A stretch of DNA of 64,000 bases from Euleptes europaea (lineage: Eukaryota > Chordata > Lepidosauria > Squamata > Sphaerodactylidae), in NCBI RefSeq assembly GCF_029931775.1, contig NC_079322.1, positions 24,626,542 to 24,690,541 of the forward strand, in the 5' to 3' direction. How positions within the stretch are numbered: the stretch's first letter is position 1; each line of letters starts with the position of its first letter. The position numbers and the translations under genes were made by a program. This document shows positions 31,291 to 43,734 of the stretch, one piece after another. Below the pieces are notes generated by a model. It was not told the origin of the DNA and ran no database searches. It was given only the letters and a program-made list of their open reading frames with translations.

Positions 31291-31935
31291 TAAACATATG
31301 GAATAAGTATCTAGATTATGAGGAAGTGCAAAGATAAATATTCAGTTAAAAGTGAATTCCCTGCAATGTACTGCTGAAACTACATCCCTGATATCTAAAG
31401 ACTTCTTACTTTACCTTTGAGTGTTTCAGAGGATTCAGCCCATGAAAGATGTTATCCTAGTGAAAAGGGCTCTGTTCAAAGTAATATCCATGAGCAGTGG
31501 TCAGCTGACATTAGGGTATGGAACTGTGCCAGCTAACCCTCTTGTTGGCACAGCAGGCAGTAGTAAAGAGCCTGTTCATCTTGCCCATCTTTGTTTGGTT
31601 ATCTGTAACACAATTTTCTTTCAGCTAGGTTGAAGGAATGGGGAATGTTTTACAAGGGTAATGGCAGTGCTTTACATTCAGGAAAAAAGTGGCATAATGT
31701 TAAGACAGTTACAGATGTCTAAAACCAAGGGGATGCAAAAGTCAATAACGCAGAATTAAGGCTACCACGCTGGTTTTAGAGAGGAGACATCATCGTGTAT
31801 TTGATGTGCAGCTAGTTCCATAAGCCATTTACATGGAAACTATCACCCACAAATTATTAAAATAAATTGTGGTTCAAAAACAGTATAATTCTTTGTCCTC
31901 AAAAAGAAGGGGGCAGGCTTTGGCCTTTTATGCTT
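31291..31935. other. Intron 1, unassigned
   Basis: No exon or named repeat can be supported. Confidence 0.4.
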
Positions 31936-31937
31936 GG

Positions 31938-32076
31938 CCATTTCTGACTGTCAGAGGTTGCCTTGCTCTTCCCCTGTGTTTCGCCGTGTTTTGCCCGCGT
32001 TTTGAAATTCAAGCTAATACAGGTCTCTGGAAATGCAGGGGGGGACAGCGAAGCGACCTCTGACAGTCAGAGATGG
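31938..32076. mobile_element. Small inverted-repeat element, about 140 bp
   Basis: The ends GCCATTTCTGACTGTCAGAG and CTCTGACAGTCAGAGATGGC are inverted copies over about 32 bp. The interior is short and GC-richer than the intron. No clear target duplication is visible and the superfamily is undetermined. Confidence 0.6.
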
Positions 32077-32084
32077 CATACACA

Positions 32085-32599
32085 ATCAACACAAAGACCT
32101 GAAGTCATCAGATGGGTGACCGTGAGGGAAACAGCCATGCGGGTGATTCTCCACAGTTTTCCTGATAATATGCATAATTGTTCCTGTTACAGCTAATTAG
32201 ATATGACATTTTGAAACCTGTCTTTAGTAAATGTTTCAGGCTTTAGAAATTGTTTAAGCGGAAGAAAGATACCTAATTTCAGTATAGTTTCATGCAAATG
32301 AGAAATAAATGCTCGTTTTGGTTACATGGAAAGCATGTGCAATATTCACTTCAAATTTATGAAGTGCTATTGTATGAGTGCGGCTATAGCGGAAATTGCC
32401 ACTTTAAGCACTATGAAAAATGTTTTTCCAAATATTATGGTAGCCCACTCCTGTAGATATTCTTTTTCCCTTTGTTGGCATATGGATATTCTATCCCATC
32501 ATGGAAATACTTTTAAGGACATCCTTTAGTTTTATGGCAGATAATCACGCCTTTATTTTAAATATTTGGTTCTTAGGCCAGGTCCTGTAAGGACTCCTT
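32085..32599. other. Intron 1, unassigned AT-rich sequence
   Basis: No supportable feature. Confidence 0.4.
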
Positions 32600-32960
32600 A
32601 TCTTACCAGTTTTACTTGGCTTGGATATGACAGAAAGCAGTCGCATTGGATCATCCATCAGAATGTGGTTTCAAGCTGGGCTATGGAACAGAGACTGTCC
32701 TGGTGGCCTTAGCTAATGACCTTAATCTGAAGGTAGACAAAGGCCATGCTTCTTTGTTGCTCCTGCTGGATCTTCTGCAGCTTTTGATACAGTATATCGT
32801 GTTATCATGTTAAGGTGTTTAGAGGCAGAATTAGGTATTGGGTATGTGCCTTGGACTGGCTCATGAAAATTCCACCTGCCCCTGGGTGCAAGTGGGAAAT
32901 TCTCTCATCTCCACCCCCCCCCCGAGTTTCTATTTCTTTTCTGCATTCCAACGGTATATA
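32600..32960 (+). mobile_element. L2/CR1-type LINE reverse-transcriptase relic
   Basis: The plus-strand reading FQAGYGTETVLVALANDLN, then KGHASLLLLLDL, a decayed 'AFDTV' segment, and 'GLAHEN' corresponds to the L2-type motif 'SGFRPGHSTETALV..L.DDL...D.G..SLL.LLDLSAAFDTV'. It has frame breaks and no intact ORF. Confidence 0.7.
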
Positions 32961-32969
32961 ATAGTACAT

Positions 32970-33190
32970 ATTGTTCTGTCCTTAGCGTATGTGATAGGTT
33001 TTCCTCAGCCACCTTGCTCTGTTTCCTCATTTTTCTGTTTGTTCTTCCCTCCCTTCACCTGCCTGGTCTAACCTCCGTGTTCTACTTGAATCTCTTTCTT
33101 GGCCTTTAGCTTTTGTAGACCTAACAGCCTCTCTTTTCGTTGCTTCCTAAGCTTTAGCCTGCCTTGCCCCTTGTCCCTGTCACATTTCTT
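32970..33190. other. Intron 1, pyrimidine-rich unassigned sequence
   Basis: CT-rich intronic sequence with no recognisable element. Confidence 0.3.
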
Positions 33191-33196
33191 TCTACT

Positions 33197-33959
33197 AGGG
33201 TGTATTTGATTTAAATCAATTTGTCAGTAAGACTGTATTTAAATCATTGCTTTCTACATACAGACTCATTCTTGCTGGTATAATCTTAATATTTACAACC
33301 AGATGAAGGTTTCATTTTTAGAATAACAACTTTTCAGATTAGTTTTACAGTTATATAAACAAATGACTGATTTGGTTATACTATTAGAAATACATAGTTC
33401 ACCTCACAATAATTTAATAATTATCTATCTCCAGTTTAATGGGTTAATCATTCATATTCATTCATTCATTGGACAGCTTTTCTGCTGTACTTTATTGGAA
33501 GGAGAAAAATAATAATTACCTTAATAATAACAATTTAAATAGTTTTATTTTACTAAAACAATAACATTATAGCAGATGTATTCTTGTATTTGCGTAAACA
33601 TCCATGTTTATTAACTGATGTGGTTGAACAAAATATCTTTAAAAAAACTTAGACTATCAGCCAGGTCCACATATGAAAAACTTAAAATACTGCCTTCCAT
33701 AGCTCACTCATTTTCAGTTTCTTGTTTGTTGATAATCTGGAAACAAAACAAACAGTTTTCTTGCTTTATCAGGTCCCAAATGATTTCTCCATTTAGAATG
33801 AATGAGTCTAAAGGAAAAGAATATTCTTTCTATGACAGCAGAAGCTACTGCTGTTAAAAGTGAAATAATTACTTCAACAGTCTCTAAATCCAAGTTCTTA
33901 ATAAGTGACTTCCACCAGTTCACTGGTGTGACTTTCTTTAAAACATCATTGGCAAACAC
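33197..33959 (-). mobile_element. hAT transposon relic with transposase dimerisation domain
   Basis: The left end AGGGTGTATTTGATTTAAATC is a terminal inverted repeat. The minus-strand piece at 33714-33959 encodes the C-terminal hAT dimerisation region: SAVIERIFFSFRLIHSKWRN, then HLGPDKARKLFVLF. Compare the hAT pattern 'SS.ERIFS.FGLVHSKLRNRLG..KA.KLVF'. The N-terminal half is missing at the junction with the GC-rich block at 33965. Its terminal sequence matches the element at 60452-61288. Confidence 0.8.
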
Positions 33960-33964
33960 ATATT

Positions 33965-34785
33965 TCTTGAATGGTTCTGTCGCGCTGCGCCTTGGGCGTG
34001 GCAGTCACGAGGGTCTCTGGCCTGGAGGACGTTGGGGCTGAGACAATCTCTTCCGCCTCAGACCAATCCGAGGGGGAGTCAGAGCTCGACTCTCCCTCGG
34101 GCGTCGCCAGGTTGCCACAGGACACACCTTGTAGCACAACACTGGCGTCAGTATCCTCCCCGGCAGGCAGACTTCTCTGGCCTTATATGCCCTCCAGGCC
34201 AGAGAAGTCCCTCCCCAGCTCCGCCCCTAGCCCTCCCCCCGGAAGCCCATATAAGGGCTGGGAGGGCTCATCTCCCAGCCAGGGGAAGTCAGGCGCGGAC
34301 CACGCCTCTTCCCCGCCCGTGCTCGCCCGCCAGACAGCTGGGTTGCGGGGGGGCCGGCTACCGCCGCTGCCCCCCCCCCCGCCGCTCCCGGGTTCCCCTC
34401 CTCCCGCAGCCGGACCTGTAGGCTGGCGGCCCTCAGCGGCCCGGGCCCTGCGGAGGCAGGGACGGCTTGCGGCTCCCCCGGCTGTTGCACCTGGGCTGGC
34501 GCATTGTCGGGCCCCGGCTCTTTCGGCGGCGTCTGGGCTGGCGCGGCGGCGGCCCGCGGCTCCTGTGGCGGGTCGGGCTGGCGGGCCTGCGGCTGGCTGC
34601 TCCTGAGGCGGCTCCCGACGGGCTCTCTCCCCTCTTGCCGGTTTGGAGGGTTGCTGAGGGGAGAGGGATCCTTGGTAATGCCGCCCTCTGGGGACGACTG
34701 GTGAGTGTGGGGGCTGCCCCTCGGCCCGGGAAGGGGGTTTGGAGGCCCCTCCCGGGACAGGTTCAGTGCACAACTCTTGGATCCC
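33965..34785. other. Isolated CpG- and GC-rich block in intron 1, origin unknown
   Basis: About 820 bp are far richer in GC and CpG than the surroundings and abut the hAT relic on one side and a SINE on the other. A TATA-like CCATATAAGGGCTGGG lies at 34248. Ala/Gly/Pro-rich frames are open on both strands, but this is composition, not coding evidence. A promoter-like segment of an old LTR-type element, an alternative CpG-island promoter of the gene, or an unclassified repeat would all fit. No end repeats or splice donor tie it down. Confidence 0.4.
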
Positions 34786-34805
34786 ATGTAAAACTTTGGA
34801 ATGAA

Positions 34806-34985
34806 TCTCTAATACATTTTTACTCTATCCTTCTATTATATCCTCGCAATAATCCTGCGAGGTAGCTGAGGCTGAAAGTGTGTAACTGGTCCAAAGTCAC
34901 TCAGCGAGCTTTATGGCAGAGAGGGGGTTTGAGCCTGGGTCTCACAGATCTTTGTCTGACACTGACTGCTGCACAACAATACTGT
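34806..34985 (-). repeat. tRNA-derived SINE, minus strand
   Basis: It has TTTTACTCTATCCTTCTATT, CCTGCGAGGTAGCTGAGGC, CAAAGTCACTCAGCGAGC and TTTGAGCCTGGGTCTCAC, the reversed 3938-4137 family, moderately decayed. Confidence 0.75.
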
Positions 34986-36401
34986 CAACTGTAGTGACTT
35001 TTCACTTACATAAGCTGCAGCGTTTTCATTGTACTTGTTATCACATTTTATTCTGATAAATTAAAATGTCGATAAACCATGATGTCACAGCATCCAGCCA
35101 CTGCAGGTGGGAGGTGGGCGGGATTGCAGATAGACAAGCAACATCTTAATCCAGTTACTGCCTATTTCATGTAAATACAAATAAGGGAGGAATAGTTGTG
35201 TGTAAGTGATGAGGCTTTTTGCTCTTTTATGTTACGTTTTGCCCTTCTGAGGTATTTAATTATGCAGGAATACCTTGAAGGATCCATAGCTGCGTGATAG
35301 GGTCATGTTGAAGGTCTCAGGTTCAGTCCTTGTTGTCAGGAACGTAACCATGTGTTTCAGGAAAGAAGAATCTTTTCAGTTAATGGATGCTGCTTCATAT
35401 TAATTTGTAATTTGACCTTATGTGTCATTGACAGAGATTCAGCAGGTGTCACTATTTCTGTCCAGGTATATTTTAAAGAGCATGTGCGCATAAAAAAAGG
35501 TATGCCTTGTGTATTTATAGTACATTCTTAACCAGGATACCCAGTGCATTGCATATATTTGATACCCATTCTGCTGGCACAGACCCAGGCACCAGAGCAG
35601 ATGGTACCAAATGAGCTTGTGAGTACGTACTACGTCCTATAGTATTTCTCTGTGTGAGACTAGAGAAGCCCACAATCTTGAGTGCCTGGAGTTTGATGAG
35701 GCAGTCGTGCCAAACAGAAGTGAGATACTGTACATCTGTGGTGAACTTGTAGATATTGGAGCCAACAGAATACAGAGAATGAAGATGACTTTAAAAATTT
35801 TTGAGGAGGGAAGTTGCAATGCAAAATTCAAGTGTGTTTAGGACACTAAAATATTATGTAAGTAGACTGTAGTTCCTTCCAATAAAGTATTGAGTGACTT
35901 TGTGTAAAATATTTGGAGCAGCTTTTCTTTAAACCACCTTAACTTAAACTCAAGTGCAGAACTGGAAATGGTAATGGGTGTAGGCTGTCTAAAATAATTT
36001 GAAACATAACTGTTTTGTTAGGGTAAAGGATATTTGGACTTAGAAAAGTAACATCTAAAACTAGATTTGTAGTACTATTTTTAGGCATGTGGTTCTTGGT
36101 GACTAGTACCTAGAAACACACTTATAACAGTAGGAGGTCTTCTAAGAAATTTTTGAAACGTGACTAACGATGCACTCTTGAGCGTGTTTATATCTCTGCT
36201 ACAGTCAAATTATGCGTTTAGAATCCTGGCTTATAAAAGAACTAGCTTGTATTTAATAATAACATATTGATAGTATTAAGAATATATGTATGTGAAGGAC
36301 ACGGTGTAGAAATGGTCCTTGATTGCTTAAATCTTTGAACAATTAGTAGTACATATGTGTATCTAAAAAATAAACTTGTTAATCTTTTAACTTCATTTTA
36401 G
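34986..36401 (+). other. End of intron 1, unassigned
   Basis: AT-rich intronic sequence up to the acceptor at 36401. A scrap of a tRNA-derived SINE head (GCGTGATAGGGTCATGTTG, GGTTCAGTCC) may lie at about 35290-35335. Nothing else is supportable. Confidence 0.4.
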
Positions 36402-36550
36402 ATCTGGCCTCTTGGATCTGACCCTATCTTGTGAGAGAATTACTGAACGGATATTTAAACATGGGGACTCCTGGTTCAGGAAGAAAAAGAACGCCTGTGA
36501 AAGATAGATTCTCAGCAGAAGATGAAGCCTTGAGTCATATTGCCAGAGAG
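36402..36550 (+). CDS. LRRFIP2: LRRFIP2 exon 2, start-codon exon (coding part 36461-36550)
   Basis: LRRFIP2 is a cytoplasmic coiled-coil protein. It binds the leucine-rich repeats of Flightless-I and is reported to bind Dishevelled-3 in Wnt signalling and MyD88 in Toll-like receptor signalling. The exon has acceptor CATTTTAG before 36402 and donor GTTGGT after 36550. The ATG at 36461 opens thirty codons beginning [17 protein letters not shown] and ending [11 protein letters not shown], which nearly matches the human N-terminus as I recall it ([17 protein letters not shown]). That match fixes the start. Positions 36402-36460 are 5' UTR. The exon ends in phase 0. The protein is incomplete because its C-terminal coiled coils lie beyond the window. 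The paralogue LRRFIP1 has a different N-terminus, so LRRFIP2 is the better call. Confidence 0.95.
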
Positions 36551-39034
36551 GTTGGTACAGCTATAATTCCTAGTTAAAATGGATATTATAAAATTGTAAT
36601 ATAGATGGTGCAGATTTTTTAAAACTGATACTATATTTACAATGTGATCTGAAGGTTGTTGATATGTATATTGATCTCTTCAAACTGAATAGCTGCAATT
36701 TTTATTAATTTAAAACAAATTGAAATACTATCAAAGCTTGTGCTAAAAATTCAAAATACTTGAAAATTCCGTACCGTACACTTCATGCAATTTGCCCCAT
36801 CTTAATGACTCTGTAAACTGAAGAGACCTTGTGGTGGGACTTGTGTAGCCCTTCACACTGTTGCAGCAATGCTGGGCAAAGCTGCAGTGCAACATAGGAA
36901 TGTTGCAAAACTGACTGTAGGTGGGGGGGTACAAATAAAGAGAGATGGCAGTAGCCATATTCACCAGATGCTGTTACACAATTGCTTTGGGGGGAAAGGG
37001 GGATTTGCTGCAAGATGGATTTTGGAGGCAAGGAGAGGAGATCGAGTACAAAGGTGGAGGATAATTAAGAGGTACGATTTTTGGTCACTGTGGTTTAATC
37101 ATTTAAAGAAACTTTGTTGGCTTTGGTCAGTTGCTGTAAGCCTCTAGTTAGCTGTAAGCCTATTGTAAGCCTCTAGTAAGACCACCTTCAGTAAAATCAG
37201 TTGTTGTGCTATCTATTTCATCCTTTTATTATTGAGAGTAATGTAGAGTACAAAGATCATAGAAACCACAAAAATAAATTTGACATCAAAACACACATAT
37301 AAAATCCATCTACAGTTACTCACTGGAACAAATAAAGTTTGCATCAGTTATTGTGATACCCTCAACTTAGCATCTCCTCATTAATCATCTCAATCTGTAA
37401 ACCGTTATAAATCTTAGTTTGACATCTTTACTATACTAGACTCAATCCTCTTGATATGCTATCTGTTTTTCCATTGCATCTTTCAGAGGATTCGGCTCTA
37501 AATCCTGAACTCATATTGGGTGGGTGTACCTAGTCGATTTAGATGTATTCCCCTATAATTCTTAGTCAAGTTCTAATCTTAAATCTAGTACTTTCACTGT
37601 CTGCCACGTGCACTTGTCAGTTGCATTGTGCAGATTTTCTCAGATGCTAGAGTAGTGATTTGACAGCCCATTTTGAGCTCTGTAGAATAGGAATAGCTAT
37701 CTTTCATTATTCATGAAGAATTCAACAAATACAGGTATATACAACAGGAGGTCATTTGTAAGCTTCTAGGCAGCTGCAGACCTTCTGGAAGCTTTGTGGT
37801 TTCAGGAGGATTTTGTGAGGTAATGTCACTTGGGCACCCAAGAAAGCAAATCCAGGTTAAAAAGAACCCAGGGAAGAGTCCAGTGGAAAAGAACATGTAA
37901 GCTGGGGATGGGGGGAAGCACAGGACTGAGAGTTCAGGGTATGCAGTAGAGCCTCAATATCAGATTGGATGTGCATGAACCTGGGGGCTTGGTGGAACTT
38001 TTGATATGGAAAATGGGGAATAATAGGAATACACAATATTTGGCTTTCCTGGGCCTGGAGATAGGCAGGGGGATTCTTGTGAAGCCAGAAGCGAGCCACT
38101 GGATTGCCCATAAGATCATTTCCAAATAAGGAAAGAAGTAGTTTCCTGGGCAGAAAGTAGTTGTGTTAAAGATTGTCTTTGTAACATCAAGAGCTTGGTG
38201 AAGGCAAAAAGTGCCAATAAATTATAGGACTTGAGTTATTAACTTTTTTGTTAGGGCAGTGAGGCAGAGTATCACGCTTGAAAAGCACTTGATTAAATCA
38301 AACTGAGAATAACAATGTCTGGTTGGGTCAGTTTCTCTCTGGATTCACCATTGTACCAAACGTCAACTCCATAGACAAGTTTGAATCTCAGTAAGTTTGT
38401 CTCTTCTAGACAAGGGGTTGCTGGAATTTCTTTAGTTTGACCGAACAGGTAGGCTGATTACAAGCCAAGGGGGAGAGACCTATACCAATCAAGTGAACAG
38501 TGAAGTTTCATGGCAATAATATAACCTGGTTTTACTGCATTTGTGGTTGGTATGAGCCACACATTTGACTGTTAGCTGTAGTGATAAAGAGCTGCTACTG
38601 AAGATTATCATTAGCGCATTAGACAAAGTAAAATCTTATTTCACCTGAGATAACAAATATAAACGCACTTGTCAATGAACTAATATGCAACGTTAAATGT
38701 CAGTAGGAATGATCAGAAACAATGATTCATATGTAATGACTTTCTGGATCAAACTACTGTAGAATGCCTGCCCATAATACCACAACATTTGTGAAAATTA
38801 CAGGTATGAATGTTGGAAGTTGTATGTAACAATGCTGAAGATCGTTCAAAATTAATCATACAGAAATCATACTGAGATATTCAGAATTAAAGAGGAATTT
38901 TTGTTCTGTGTCCATTGACCATATTCAAATGCATGTAATGTCTGTAATGAAAAAAACCCCAAACATTTCACTACTGTTCTGAGGTCACATTTGATCATAT
39001 GAACCCACAGTCACTACAGTGCCATCTGAGACTA

Positions 39035-39335
39035 GGTGGGTGGCAACTCAAGAAAGGATCTTCTTGGTAATGGCACTAAAATTATGAAATTCCTTCCTCA
39101 GGGAGATTTCTCTATATCATGTCTTCGGTCAATGGGTGAAGACTTTTCTGTTCTGTATGGCATTCCTTCACTGCCATCCTTCCTGTTTGTGTTAATGTGT
39201 CTTGTTTAACTGTTTTATATGTGTGTGTGTATTTTTTAATATATTTTAATTTTAGGGATTGTTTGCTGTCTTGGGAACACCAAACTGGGTGGAAAGGCAG
39301 CATAAAAATGTTTAAATAAATAAAATGATTTGCAG
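39035..39335 (+). mobile_element. L2/CR1-type LINE 3' end
   Basis: The reading 'NSFLREISLYHVF..WVKTFLF' follows the L2/CR1 C-terminal segment 'WNSLP..LR......F...LKTFLF'. The 3' tail GGAAAGGCAGCATAAAAATG and (TAAA)n end near 39330. Confidence 0.6.
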
Positions 39336-39454
39336 TGCTAAGAAAGTTTTGTGGAATAATCTCACGTGAATCTGATTTAAACTGAGTCAACCCATTGTTC
39401 CAATAATATCAGTGTTGATCACGCAGACTGGTGTCAGTTCTTCAGATTGTCAGA

Positions 39455-39572
39455 TAAAGGTCTTTCATATCTCCTCCTATCCAACCCTTTAAGCTGGAAA
39501 TACTGGGGACTGAACCTGGGATCTTTGGTATTCCAAGCAGATACTCTACCACTGAGCCATGGACCCTCCTAT
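39455..39572 (-). repeat. tRNA-derived SINE, head part only
   Basis: The tRNA-like head is on the right (GCTCAGTGGTAGAGTATCTG in reverse complement, 39535-39558). The body, CTGGAAATACTGGGGACTG, stops early compared with the copies at 1948 and 43168. Confidence 0.75.
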
Positions 39573-42500
39573 AAATTACTGTAAGATTAATTTCTCTAAA
39601 CTGGAACTTCTGAGTATTAATGATAAGCAAAATCCTTTAGAAACTGGATAGGTTCTAACTAGCAAACCAAAGGGATACGTTGTTTGGGGGTCTTGTTTTT
39701 GGATGAGGTCCATAGTATGGTCTTAGACAATTTTGAACATGTAATTTTGAAGGTTGAACTTGATTTTAAAAACTGTTCTTTGTATAAACTGTTCTGAATG
39801 GGTAAATGACTTACCTGGGTTCTTACTACTTTTGTTCTGTTCTTAAATATTTCCCAGTCGTTGTTTAATAGAATTTGATGTGTCTTTAACAAGTTTTTTA
39901 TACGTTTAACAATATCCTTGAATTGGGTAATAGGTTAAGGTGGACTTGTGTGAGAAAATTCCATACTGTAATCTTGGTTCCCTATTGTATTGTTTTGGGA
40001 ACAACAAAGATAAATTTCTCATCTGAAACTGAGGGCATAATTTTCGTACCAGAAGATTTTCCCATCATCCTTTGGAGGCAGGAAATTAGTTGAAATCCTT
40101 TGACTCCTTTCCCTTAGAGCTGTTGATCCTTGGTTTTCTCCAGCCTCCATCAAGAGAACAGGGAAATCTGAGTTCTCTGCTTCATTTTCTTATATATGTT
40201 ATTTTCTTGTTTGTACCATTCATGTTGCAATCCCTTGTCTTCATTATTGTGTTTGTGACTTCACTTAAAAAAATCATTGACTGTCTCAGCACAAACTAAA
40301 GTGATGGACAGCCAGTTCAAGCAGTGGCACAATTACTTGGCGCATTGAGCGCAGTTCTCCCCGAGCCAAGGAGCAGAAGAGTACACCACTTGGGTGGGTC
40401 AGCTGTGGACAGTGTGACTGAGGCCAGATGCACCATGGGCAGCTGCAGCTCAGAAGAGGATGCCAGCAGCCAGAAACCCCAAAGGACTGGAGCGCAGAGG
40501 CAGGTGGAGGCCCTCCTGGCAGAGCGCTGGATCATTGGAGGTCAGGAAATGAGGAGGGAATCCTTGTAGCTAGGGTCTGGCCATGCACTGGTCTTCCAGG
40601 ACAGGGATGGCTAGCCTTGGCTGAAGGGTGAGGCATCAGAGGGGTGCAGTAATTGCTGAGGCACATGCAAGAGGGACCACATATGACTGGGCGAGACCTG
40701 AGAAGGGCAGCCCACCAGGAGCTGGGGGTAGAGCCAGATGAAAGGGGGCAGCTTCTTCTGGGCACAAATGTGAGGGAGTGAAGTAACATTCCCAATGAGA
40801 GTGCAAGATGGATACATTGTACACGTCAGCAGAGAAATAAAGTTATGTATGGCTGTTTCTGCAGTCAACTGATGAAAGCATGATGGAACGGAAACCCCTA
40901 CCTAGCCTCCTGATCCTTACCACTCTGATCCCCATGGCTCTGGTCACGGCCCCAGTCACTCAACTGCAGCAGGAAAATTCCGCTCCCAGTCCATATCCAG
41001 CTTCACCCTTATTTTAGATGTCTGTCTATATAATTTCTGTCTTCAATATATAACTAACTCTTCTTTGTTAGTCTCTTCCCTAACATGTTTGTCACCTCTT
41101 GTGGATGTGGAGTTGTGTTTGTATCATGTTGCTTGGTCTTGTGTTTTTGTTTCCCTTTGCTGGGGCTTTGGAAGTCTCAGAACTGAGGATGAACGACTCT
41201 AAGGGGGAGGAGATTTACAGCCAATTTCCTGTCTCCAAAAGATGATAGGAAAGTCTCTCAATACTCAAAATGATGTCCTCAAGTTCCAGATAGAAGGAAT
41301 GTTCATGGTGAGTGTACTATTTGCTGGACAATTGAACCATCCTCTGTTGAAATGCCCTCTCTTCTTGATTCTAGTTGGTAGAACTGTCGGCTCTTTAACC
41401 TAGTTTGTTCTCATTACTTAGGATCTGGGATAAATCTTCTTTATTGGCTCCCAAATTCTTCCTCATAATTCCAATTTATAGTCCTGGTTTCAAAAAGCTA
41501 GAAAAACTGAGGAAGTTGAAGTATGGCACAGACTGACATTATTTGGGTTTTTATATTTTCTCAGTGGAAGAAGTTGTGATATTTATGGATATTAGGCAGA
41601 AAATATACCATGAATGGTGTACTCTTTACTGTCCTCTTTAGATAAAGGGGTATATTCAAATGATGTAGTGTCCCTTTAATAGATTCAAGGAACTAACACA
41701 GTGAGCATTAATTCAAATCCTCCAGTATGACAAAGCTATATATCCAGAATATACGTTGTGCTGGGTGACTTAAATAAATTGAACAGTTAACTTTTATTTA
41801 AAAAAAATCTAATATCAGTGACTCTTAGTTGAAATACTGAAACACATTCATACTATCTTATTAGATGCTGGCTTTAGTTCAGTGCAGAACATAAAGTTTG
41901 TACAGATGGTATTATATTCTTCTGAGGATACAGGTACTTTTTGGCCTGTTTGTACATGGTTCACACTTCAGCACAGTAAATCTCCTAGTGAGGGAATGGT
42001 GGAAGGGTGACAGAGACTTAACCTGAAAGTAGACCTAACCAAGATAAAGAATAAAAGAGAGAGCGCAAAACAGTAGCACAAGACAGTAAGACTGAACTGT
42101 TCAATGGCAACAATACAGCAGCAATTTATATGTGACAATCCAATTAAAAACCGATTTGCATGCTCATAATGTTCAATTGTATTACCCAATTATAGTTCCT
42201 TTTACTTCAAATCATATCCCCCTGTTCGGCTTCTCCAGAGAAAACCCAGCCCACACAGAGGGGATTTTGGAATGATAAAGGAAAGAAGTAAGGATGCTAT
42301 GGGAATAACAGGCTCTCAGAGAAGGAAGAGATACTAAGAAGCCAGAGTGGATAGGAAGAAGAAGGTGAATTCTGTGAAGGGAAGCTGGAAAGTATACTCT
42401 GTCTTGACAAGGAGGTTACAGTGATTTCAGCATTTGGTCGTGTGGAAGAAAAGGGGGGAGGGGAATCCTGTGATTTCAGCATTGGCAGCACATCCAGGAA

Positions 42501-42939
42501 CAAACTCAGCTTCAGAGATTAACTACTCTCATGAACTTAGCTGTCAGTGGGGGAAAACTGCTATTGTTCCAGTTTGGTGAACAACTAGGATTCGCCCTGG
42601 TATTGGATCAAAACTTCTGAGCCTAATTGCGTAATGGGGAACATTAGGCTGTACTTCAATTGGTACAGACTTAGCATCCTGGATATACTTGATGGAAGTC
42701 CAGAATCCAGCCTGTGATAGCCTAGTGTCACAGGTAGACTTTTTTGGGTTAAATTCTACGGAACAAGATTATTGGCTTAGAACTGAGGTATGGTTGCACA
42801 GAATTTGGAATATAGTGTTAATGATCAAGTTGACTTGATATAAATGTTTCTAGGAAAATTCACAAGAATTGGAAAAGCCATGACATCCATTTGTTTCCTA
42901 GTGGAAACAAGTAAGTGCATCCTCTCCTTCCATTCAAAC

Positions 42940-43130
42940 AGAAGTGTAAGGCTATATTGTCCAGAGAGGCTTTTTTCGAATTTGGGTTGTGGAGTGTTTA
43001 GTGTTTTAATATGCCAGGCGTCTGGCTCGTTTTTAATCTGTTTTAGTGTAAACCACTTGGAGCAAAGAAGAAAACTGTATAGTGTATATATACAGTATAT
43101 GTAGTAAGTGAATTAATATATGAATACAAT
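42940..43130 (+). mobile_element. Probable L2-type LINE tail
   Basis: TAAACCACTTGGAGCAAAGAA followed by a TATA-rich end resembles the 'TAAGCTGCCT...GCGGTATA' tail of L2/CR1 elements. The assignment rests on a short stretch. Confidence 0.35.
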
Positions 43131-43167
43131 CAATGCTCTGGAAAATGCAATGCAAAAGCAGCTGTCT

Positions 43168-43374
43168 CATATGAAACTGCTTTGTACTGACTTAGACTGT
43201 TGGTCCATTAAGGTCAGTATTGTCTACTTAGACTGACAGCAGCTCGCCAGAGCTTCAGGTAGAGGCCTTTCACATGACTTGCTACCTAATCCTCTTAACT
43301 GGAGATGCTGGGGATTAAATCTGGGACCTTCTGCATGCCAAGCAGATGTTCTGCCTTTGAGCTACAGACCCTCC
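43168..43374 (-). repeat. tRNA-derived SINE, minus strand
   Basis: It is a near full-length reverse copy of the 1948-2165 family, from TGAAACTGCTTTGTACTG through GTATTGTCTACTTAGACTG and AACTGGAGATGCTGGGG to CATGCCAAGCAGATG near the head. Confidence 0.85.
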
Positions 43375-43647
43375 ATATTTAAATAGTCTTTTAGAATCTG
43401 TGGTAATATAAGAGAGAGTTTGTAGTTTTTCTTTGCATATGTGATCTTGTATTCCCTTATGTTGTAATGTTATACTTTTCTAATAAAACGTTTCAGATTG
43501 ATGTAAAGTCTAAGCAATACATCACGTCGATATTTAGGCCTTGTTAGTGTTTTCTGTTCATGTTTAATTAGTCATTTTTAATAATATTGCAATAATCTGA
43601 CTCTTTGAGTGACAGTTTTTAAAAAGCATTTTCTATCGATGTGACAG

Positions 43648-43734
43648 GCAGAAGCACGGCTCGCAGCCAAACGTGCAGCCCGAGCAGAAGCAAGAGATAT
43701 ACGCATGAGGGAACTGGAACGACAACAGAAAGAG
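43648..43734 (+). CDS. LRRFIP2: LRRFIP2 exon 3 (Ala/Arg/Glu-rich helix)
   Basis: There are 29 codons in phase 0, with acceptor GACAG and donor GTACTG. The translation begins [18 protein letters not shown] and ends [11 protein letters not shown], essentially identical to the vertebrate LRRFIP1/LRRFIP2 signature and predicted to be a long charged helix. It follows exon 2 (IARE) without a frame shift. In the known short isoform of LRRFIP2 this exon is spliced to exons lying beyond the right edge of the window, which skips the whole middle block described below. Confidence 0.96.

Larger units (their letters stand above)
36551..43647 (+). other. Intron 2 of LRRFIP2, 7.1 kb
   Basis: No further exon is found. 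It holds an L2-type LINE 3' end (39035-39335), two tRNA-derived SINEs on the minus strand (39455-39572 and 43168-43374) and a probable LINE tail near 42940-43130. A GC-rich unassigned stretch at 40300-40870 has open frames on both strands but no known motif. The rest is unassigned. Confidence 0.5.

Noticed and set aside
33971-34787. Long overlapping frames (211, 196 and 186 codons) in the GC-rich block as genes
   Set aside because: Frames are open on both strands at once and are Pro/Ala/Gly/Arg-rich, which is what GC-rich composition gives; no motif or exon structure.
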